The notes below the pieces were generated by a model. It did not search any database, was not told where the DNA came from, and worked only from the letters and a program-made list of their open reading frames with translations. From the NCBI RefSeq assembly GCF_021130785.1, contig NC_060207.1, forward strand, positions 192,160,001-192,224,000: a DNA stretch of 64,000 nucleotides, written 5' to 3'. Source of the DNA: Homalodisca vitripennis. Taxonomy: Eukaryota > Arthropoda > Insecta > Hemiptera > Cicadellidae. The translations under genes and the position numbers were made by a program. Positions within the stretch are counted from its first letter, which is position 1. The number at the start of each line of letters is the position of its first letter. Positions 57,845 through 64,000 of the stretch are shown here, piece by piece.

Positions 57845-59335
57845 ACATCAAATCAAATAGTTTATTTACTCGTTACAACATAAGATTTGGAGCATTAACA
57901 CAACAATCTTAGCACATCAAACTGACAAAATATTCATACAGTCAAGTCTCTTACATCCATTACCAATTGCAATCACTTCCAGCACCGGAATCAGTCATTG
58001 AATTGGACGGACTCCCAGTTAAATGCGAGAGTATATGACGCCTTAGGTGTAGAAGCATTTTTTATAAAATCGGGCAATCTGTTGATGAATTGAACACCTG
58101 CCTACGAAATCAAGGTGCTCATTCACTACCGTCCTGTTTCTTCCAGTACGGTAGATGTCCCTCCCTCTTGTCTCATACTCATGCATGTCCCGGCTCCTGA
58201 CTAGGGCACATTTAGACATACGGAATAAAGTTGTTTCCAACATCTAAAAACTGGGCAGAGTTAACAGTTGCCAGTTTTTGAATGTTGTCCTGCACAACCC
58301 TCTGAAAGTTCAACTTGGCGATAACATGAATAACTTTTTTTTGCAATCTGAACACCCTCAGGAACTACTGCTTGCACAGGCTCCCTACAAAACCACCCCG
58401 TACGAAAGGTAGGTGTAAAGCAACCCATAATATGCCGCGATTGGTACCTGACTAGGGCAATATCCGGCCAAGGATCTCTAGACGTATATTCTTGAAGGAC
58501 AGTTTGGGGCATATATGGTCAATGTGATTATTCCAAACGAACCCCCGATCAAGATGTGTGCCAAGAAATTGTGATAAATGGACTTTCTCCAATATAGAAT
58601 CTGACATCTTGGTAGCCAAACCACATTGGTAATCCACTGGTCGCAATGTGAAATTCAACACGTTTGATTTCGTTGAGTTTGTTTGAGGATTAAGGCTGCT
58701 GAAGTGTTGAACACAGTTGTTGAGATCAACAAAGGTTTGTTGCTCCAAACATTTTCGTGATATATCTCTGTTATGAACAGTCGTGTTATAAAAATACTGT
58801 ACGATTTTACCGATCTGAAGCGATGAATTTATGTCGTTGACTTATATCAGGAAAGTAATTGGGCTGAGTATAGAGCCTTGAGGAACTCCATAGCTCAGTT
58901 GAATTGGTTTTAGATCTGGACCAATTGGTCTGTGGCTTAAAAATGATTTAAGCGGTAAAAGCGGCACGCCTCGGATGCGATGAGAATATAGTTTTTCAAG
59001 CAGTATTTCACACAAAAAAGCAGTATTACAGTCAAATGCTTTAGAAAGGTCGAGGAAAACACTTAATGTGGATCTTGACGTTCTAACCCATCTCCAACCA
59101 TATCGATCAGACTCACCATTGCGTCTATCGTTGATCTAATTTTCCTGAATCCAAACTGGTTGTTGAAAAGTCAAGGATTCTTGTTAGAAAAAGTTTTCGA
59201 ATATTTTGCTCAAAACCGGCAACAGACATGGATGTATTTAGTCTATTATGAATCCTGCTGTAGCCACATAGCGGGTTATACTGACGGTGTAGATAGCCAT
59301 ACCGGGAGAACACAAGTTGTGTCGTAGCCAAGGGA
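57845..59335 (-). mobile_element. Minus-strand LINE fragment with TTTGATTT tail
   Basis: The 3' end lies at about 57845 (minus-strand tail ATTTGATTTGAT) and the truncated 5' end at about 59335. It carries RT blocks in order from right to left (see the pseudogene). It lies about 11 bp past the exon 3 donor of the receptor, in antisense orientation. Same tail type as 16580-16720 and a different family from the LINEs at 1985 and 11920. Confidence 0.75.
58043..59331 (-). pseudogene. LINE reverse transcriptase pseudogene
   Basis: Minus-strand frames read, from the N-side: 59125-59331 with 'ATTQLVFSRYGYLHRQYN'; about 59145-59095 with an 'FGF/WIQEN...STIDAM' type block; about 59060-59020 'VFLDLSKAFDC', which holds the first catalytic Asp; 58900-58860 'SYGVPQGSILSPITFLI'; then 58748-58452 with 'FTLRPVDYQCGLAT' and 'FLGTHLDRGFVWNNHIDHI', the post-YxDD C-terminal region. 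58243-58043 reads 'YETRGRDIYR' and 'INRLP'-like tail blocks. The YxDD box itself falls in a damaged part (about 58750-58850). Several stops and frame changes. Confidence 0.75.
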
Positions 59336-60429
59336 AATCATGTGAATGAGACAATAATACGAAACATGTAGAGAGCCGACCGAACTTTTACCACGGAAAA
59401 TACTCAATTTTATTTACGAGAGAGAGAATCGGTTTTAATATAAACAACGAAAGGTCTAAAAGGTTCAATATAGTTGTTTTACTAAACGTATTTGTTTTAA
59501 ATAGGCTATACAATTGAAAGCAATTTAAATTTAAAAAAAAAGGTTTTTTATTATCATTGTAATAATATAAACAATTATCAGCAGTAAAATTGAAACCTTT
59601 TTAGAGAATTTTAGTATATGTATTTAAGCCATAAAACATTTCAAATCCGCTTTTTTTTGTGTTAAGTGTACAAATAAAATGAGATAGAGAGAATTACGAT
59701 TACGAAGCAATGAATGAAACCATCTAGAAACTAAAAAATAAGCAAGTAGTCATAACAAGATTGAAAAATAACAAGAGGTAACAAAATACACATATAAAAT
59801 AAAATAAAAGGATGCAAGATGTACAGTTTGATTTTACAATGTAATATACTGTACGGTTGTATAGGTTTAATAATTATGCCATACGAATTATATTTCAACT
59901 TTATAAAACCTCATATTAATTCTTTTGTGAAACTATCATATACATTAATCATTGAAATAAAAACATTCCATATGAATTATATATTTACTGCATATTAATT
60001 TAAAACTGGCATCAATATTTTTGTATTAACTTGCCAATACAACACGAGTAGATAAGTCAGTAATCGTTTGAGTAGAATCGATCTCCTTTTTTTAGGATTC
60101 AGCAAAGTAAAGCGCCTGTTTTGGTAAGCATTTGAAAAAGGCAAACATTTGTATTGCAAAATAATGAATTTTACTTTATATCCATATTTCCATCAGTGTC
60201 AAGCACATCTCCTTTTCCAGTCCTATCAGCATTAGATAAAGCCGCAGACTCAGTCCTTGACGCATACACCTTGAATATGGCACAACCAAAATTAGGTGCC
60301 AATTTTGAGCACATAAGCGGCAGTCTCTGATGTGTTATATTTTTATTGTAGGCTATTTAGTTATATTTAATAACTCTAGATAATTTATTTTTAGGTTGCT
60401 ATAAAAACTTAGTTGGGGAGCAGTCAAGC
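59336..60429. other. Non-coding stretch, nothing recognised
   Basis: AT-rich; presumed receptor intron 3. No acceptor followed by an in-phase TM5 sequence is seen. Confidence 0.35.
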
Positions 60430-60560
60430 AGGCTTTTCTTTTTAAAGCGATAGCGCAATTTCACCCAAGAAAACAAATTGATTACCAGCCGAGCTAGTTT
60501 TGGTGGAGCTCAAAATAGGAGGGTATAAAAAAATATGAATATTATAATTGTTTTCGGCCT
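60430..60560 (+). repeat. Dispersed repeat copy
   Basis: 'AAATTGATTACCAGCCGAGC' and 'TTTTGGTGGAGCTCAAAAT' align with 38535-38575, followed by a GGGTATAAAAA...TATGAA block. Confidence 0.5.
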
Positions 60561-60938
60561 GACAATTATAATATTTTTAATAGCCTGACACAATTAAAAT
60601 AAATAAGTAAGATCTTTATTTAGCAAATGTTCATCAGTACAAAGTCTGTCAGACAAGAATTAAAACAAAGCATGAAATCATAACATAAACGTAAAACAAT
60701 ACGATTTGCATAAAACTAAACAGATGTACTTACCTAGGACAAGTAAACACTTCCTCTTCGCACTTTACCTTTACACTTTTTCTTCACTTTTATTTATTTA
60801 TTTATTTTTTTCTGACTGTTATAATTTTTTAAGTTGGTGTCAAAGCATTGTACCTCTTTGAACCAAAGTAATAAAAACCTTTTCCCTGTTTCCAGCTTTG
60901 TCGTTGGCAGGTGAAATAGGCTGACCTGTCGGGTACTG

Positions 60939-61022
60939 CATACCAAGTTATGCATCAAGTTCTAAGTCTTATACAGAAAATAAATACGAAACAGTCTGTG
61001 ACCAGTTTAATTAACGTCGGTA
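60939..61022 (+). repeat. Direct repeat, copy 1
   Basis: 'AAGTTCTAAGTCTTATACAG', 'AAATAAATA', 'ACAGTCTGTGACCAGTTTAA' and 'GACGTCGG'-type end; the same order recurs at 63931-64000, about 2.98 kb downstream, in the same orientation. Confidence 0.7.
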
Positions 61023-61529
61023 TTGAAGCTGAGTTAATTGAATCTCACGTCAGAGTCTCCAATTATTGCCTTCTATTAACCATCAACCTTGACGGCGTTA
61101 CTTACAAATTTGGCAATCGATGGTATTCTCTCAGAGTCTTGGTTGACAATATAGAAACATCAACTCCGTGAACGTAAATTTGAATGAGACATGTCTAAGT
61201 TATTATTGAATATACTGTACTTTATTTTCTTTCCATAGATCGTAATGAGCATAATATATAGCAGGAAATAATATTTGAACGAACAATGTCCAGCTTGAAA
61301 GGTTCTGGCAAAGCAAATCTGTTCTTAATCTGTAAAGGGCGTTAGTGTGATTGTAATTGTTTTACCTATAGATTTGATATGATTGAACAAATTGAGTTGG
61401 GAGTCAATAGTGACACCGAGAATCTTTAGAATATTACTTCACGTCAGAGGCTTATCCTCTAGTATATATATAGTCCAGAGACTAAAACCAATATGTGTGC
61501 TGACGGTTGGCTTTAGATGTATCAAGTTA

Positions 61530-61710
61530 GAAAACATAATCTCAGAAAAAGTTTATCTTTTGGAATATTTAACCCTTTTGATACCACTCCATTTCGACCT
61601 TCACCAAAAATAGCGTGGCTGTCGATCGATTACTGTCTTTACGGAACATTCCACTGTCACTTTCAAGAAATACCTGTTCGCATGCTTATACAGAGCTAAT
61701 TGGCTGTCGG
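61530..61710 (-). repeat. Dispersed repeat copy, inverted
   Basis: On the minus strand it reads 'TTTTGGTGAAGGTCGAAATG', 'GTATCAAAAGGGTTAAATAT' and 'AAAAGATAAACTTTTTCTGA', collinear with 38560-38640. Confidence 0.6.
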
Positions 61711-62442
61711 CTCTTAGAACTCAAATCTGGTACTCAAATTAAACGTTTTAGTACATATAATAAGTGTGTGTTTTTTTATTATTAGTTTATTTTCTTATTT
61801 TTAACTAAATAGACTATTTTCAAGATACAAATATAGTCAAAAGTGACCTAATATGAATAATTTTGTGACAAATATATTTTTAATTGGTAAACATTCACAC
61901 AATCAGCGCCGCCCTTAATTTACTCGAGGCCGAGAGCAAGGTTAATCGCGAGGCCCTTCAACTTCAATTTCACATCCCAGCCAGTTCCCTTTTTACTTCT
62001 ACCAGAGCTTGCCTGCTGTACTGATTGCAATAGAGTGTTTGAAACCTTTTAGGTGGAGATTGTGACTCCCTTATTCAATATAATGTGTTAAGTAAGATAT
62101 CAATAAACTTGATTAAGATTGACTGCGTGGTTGTATACTAGGACATAAGTTAATTGCCTCATAAATGTAATATACTGTTAAAAAATAAAGCTATTTTATT
62201 ACTGGAAATCTTAATTAATTTGAAAGCAAAAACACCAATAATATAATTTGTATTATTGCAAAACATGCACTTTAAACTGGATATTTTTTTCAAATGCAAA
62301 ATCATTTAAAGAAATCCAAAATAAGATTCCTCGATACACATGACACAATTTCTATAAAGAACAAAATAATCTTGTAGATAATGAACCCGGGTTAAAGTTC
62401 AAAATACAAATACACCGTTACTTTTTATATTTTTATATTTCT
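61711..62442. other. Non-coding stretch, nothing recognised
   Basis: AT-rich. No gene or element end seen. Confidence 0.35.
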
Positions 62443-62479
62443 GGCGTATTTTATATTTTTACAAAATATAAAATACGCC
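62443..62479. repeat. Perfect 17-bp hairpin with 3-nt loop
   Basis: GGCGTATTTTATATTTT (62443-62459) pairs exactly with 62463-62479. It is flanked by direct repeats 'CACCGTTACTTTTT' (about 62413) and 'CGCCGTTACTTTTT' (about 62476), so a short segment was duplicated with inversion. Confidence 0.85.
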
Positions 62480-63930
62480 GTTACTTTTTTTATCTAATTA
62501 AATATTATCTTTATTTCTTACATTTACAGAAATATGCTTTCCTGTTTTGAAATATTATGACCGTGTATTACTTAATGACATGATTTTATTTAAGTACCAA
62601 ATTGTTTATTCAAAATTAATTATACTGTTTGTATGATTCCTCAGAATTAAACACAAACTATTCAACATTGAGTTGAAAATTAGACGATCTATAAATTAAA
62701 CAGTTCAGGTCTTTCTATCTTACATTTCTATACAGTTCATTATTTTACATTATCAGCAAAGCACTTCAAATTGTTCGTAATAAGTAGTTTTTGTCTGGTT
62801 TAGAAACATTATTACCGAGATCTATCTAATGCAACACTAGTGAAACCTATCGGCCAGAAACCATCCTCAGTGGGACGTGTAGGTTTGTATTGACTTTGTC
62901 GTCAATACAATAAGTGACGCCGTCAAGGCCTATGGTGGAGAGGCATCGATATCGACGAGAGAGGCAGGTAAGAGCTGACACCCTGCTGTGACACGGCTCT
63001 CGCTCCTCTAATTCAATTAGGACTGATTAATCAGTATTCGATTCCTATATTAATTCAATACAACGATAAAATACTATCTATTTCTGTATTTTTTCTGAAT
63101 TGGAGTTATACATTTTGTGCAAAAAAACTTCGTGTACTCAGCTTCAGATGCTTGTGTAATTTAAACAAAAAAATAAAAAAACTAAAATTACATTATGACT
63201 ATTTTTACAAATGAAAAATCTTAGATTCTGTATAAATATCTTAAAACCCCGATATCCGAGTTTGTAATAATTATTTTCAGAGAAAAGCAGTCATATGTGA
63301 TATCATATGTAACCGAACAGTTAGGCGACACTGCATAGCAAAAAAACTCTTGGATACACACAATTGAACAGTACTCTAAATTTCTTATAAAAAATCACAT
63401 TTAATCAAATGAATCAGGTCAGAATAGAATTAATAACTGAAATATTTCTGCTCGCTCAACCATACCAACCATCTTCCACCTATCCTATATACTTTCCATA
63501 ATGCACAACAAATTAATAAATAAAGACGAAGTAAACATTGTAGAAGTCCAACTATCTCTTATGTAGTTATGCTGGTGTTAGTGTACAGTATAGTAAACAC
63601 TCTTTTAAGATTAAAAAAACAGTCTACAGTATTTTCGAATGTATGTGGTTCAACTGCAACACAAATTGTTCTCAACGATGTTAAATAAACCCTGGATTAC
63701 GTGGTTAGTAGCATAACAACGGGTTTAATATACATAATTAATTTATCTATAGTTAAACCGATATTGTGATGGCTTTGTTATTTCCATTTATTGCAGCTTC
63801 AATGGAAAAGAAATTATTAAAAAAACTGTCAACAAATTCAATTATTTGTCAGTTACAAACTTTCTATTTATTTATGAGTATTTTATTTAACCTAGGGTAA
63901 GCTAAAGCACAAAGTCGAAAGAAGCACCAA
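62480..63930. other. Non-coding stretch
   Basis: About 62860-62990 is less AT-rich and ends in GAGGCAG/GTAAGAG, a donor-like site. No reading frame there joins the receptor in phase, so I do not call an exon. Confidence 0.35.
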
Positions 63931-64000
63931 GTTTTGTATAAAGTTCTAACTCTTATACAGTAAATAAATAACAGTCTGTGACCCGTTTAATTGACGTCGG
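63931..64000 (+). repeat. Direct repeat, copy 2, cut by the window edge
   Basis: Matches 60939-61022 ('CTTATACAGTAAATAAATA', 'ACAGTCTGTGACCCGTTTAA', 'GACGTCGG'). The window ends inside the match, so its length is unknown. Confidence 0.7.

Noticed and set aside
62880..62967. Candidate receptor exon ending GAGGCAG/GTAAGAG
   Set aside because: The phase required after exon 3 (one base completing a codon) meets stops, and the readable frame has no TM5-like sequence.

Overview
This is AT-rich animal DNA, most probably from an insect. A sap-feeding hemipteran is my best guess, but that rests on the look of the repeats and not on a marker gene. There are no bacterial operons, no rRNA and no intact tRNA. 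The only host gene I can support is the 5' part of one class A (rhodopsin-like) G-protein-coupled receptor on the + strand. Almost everything else is transposon debris, palindromic elements and tandem arrays. REGION 1-20 kb: palindromic mariner-type element (97-866); broken non-LTR retrotransposon (LINE) of the 'FADD' reverse-transcriptase type (about 1985-4610); mariner relic (4858-5115); array of about 18 copies of a 113-bp satellite (8790-10795); second, more decayed LINE copy (11920-13800); LINE 3' end (16580-16720); and a foldback transposon with exactly matched 487-bp arms (17988-19314). REGION 20-36 kb: a 17-bp minisatellite that is open in all three forward frames (21418-22200); two RT scraps; a 96-bp tandem array (24680-25351) with a distant solitary relative; a palindromic insert inside an RT scrap; and a nearly complete Tc1/mariner-superfamily transposon with a frameshifted transposase (28921-31192). 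REGION 36.4-57.9 kb, receptor gene: a GC-rich island with an initiator plus DPE match (predicted start 36612), a 52-codon upstream ORF, coding exon 1 (36990-37394), a 19.4-kb intron loaded with repeats, exon 2 (56821-57000), a 738-bp intron and exon 3 (57739-57833). The exons join in frame and carry the receptor from its N-terminus to the start of TM5. The rest of TM5 to TM7 was not found and probably lies beyond 64000. A minus-strand LINE sits about 11 bp past the exon 3 splice donor. REGION 57.9-64 kb: that LINE, copies of a dispersed repeat and short hairpins. The main thread for follow-up is a recurrent short signature, CTGANGA-N-stem-GAAA, found on both strands in several palindromic repeats. 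It resembles a hammerhead-ribozyme core with one extra nucleotide.
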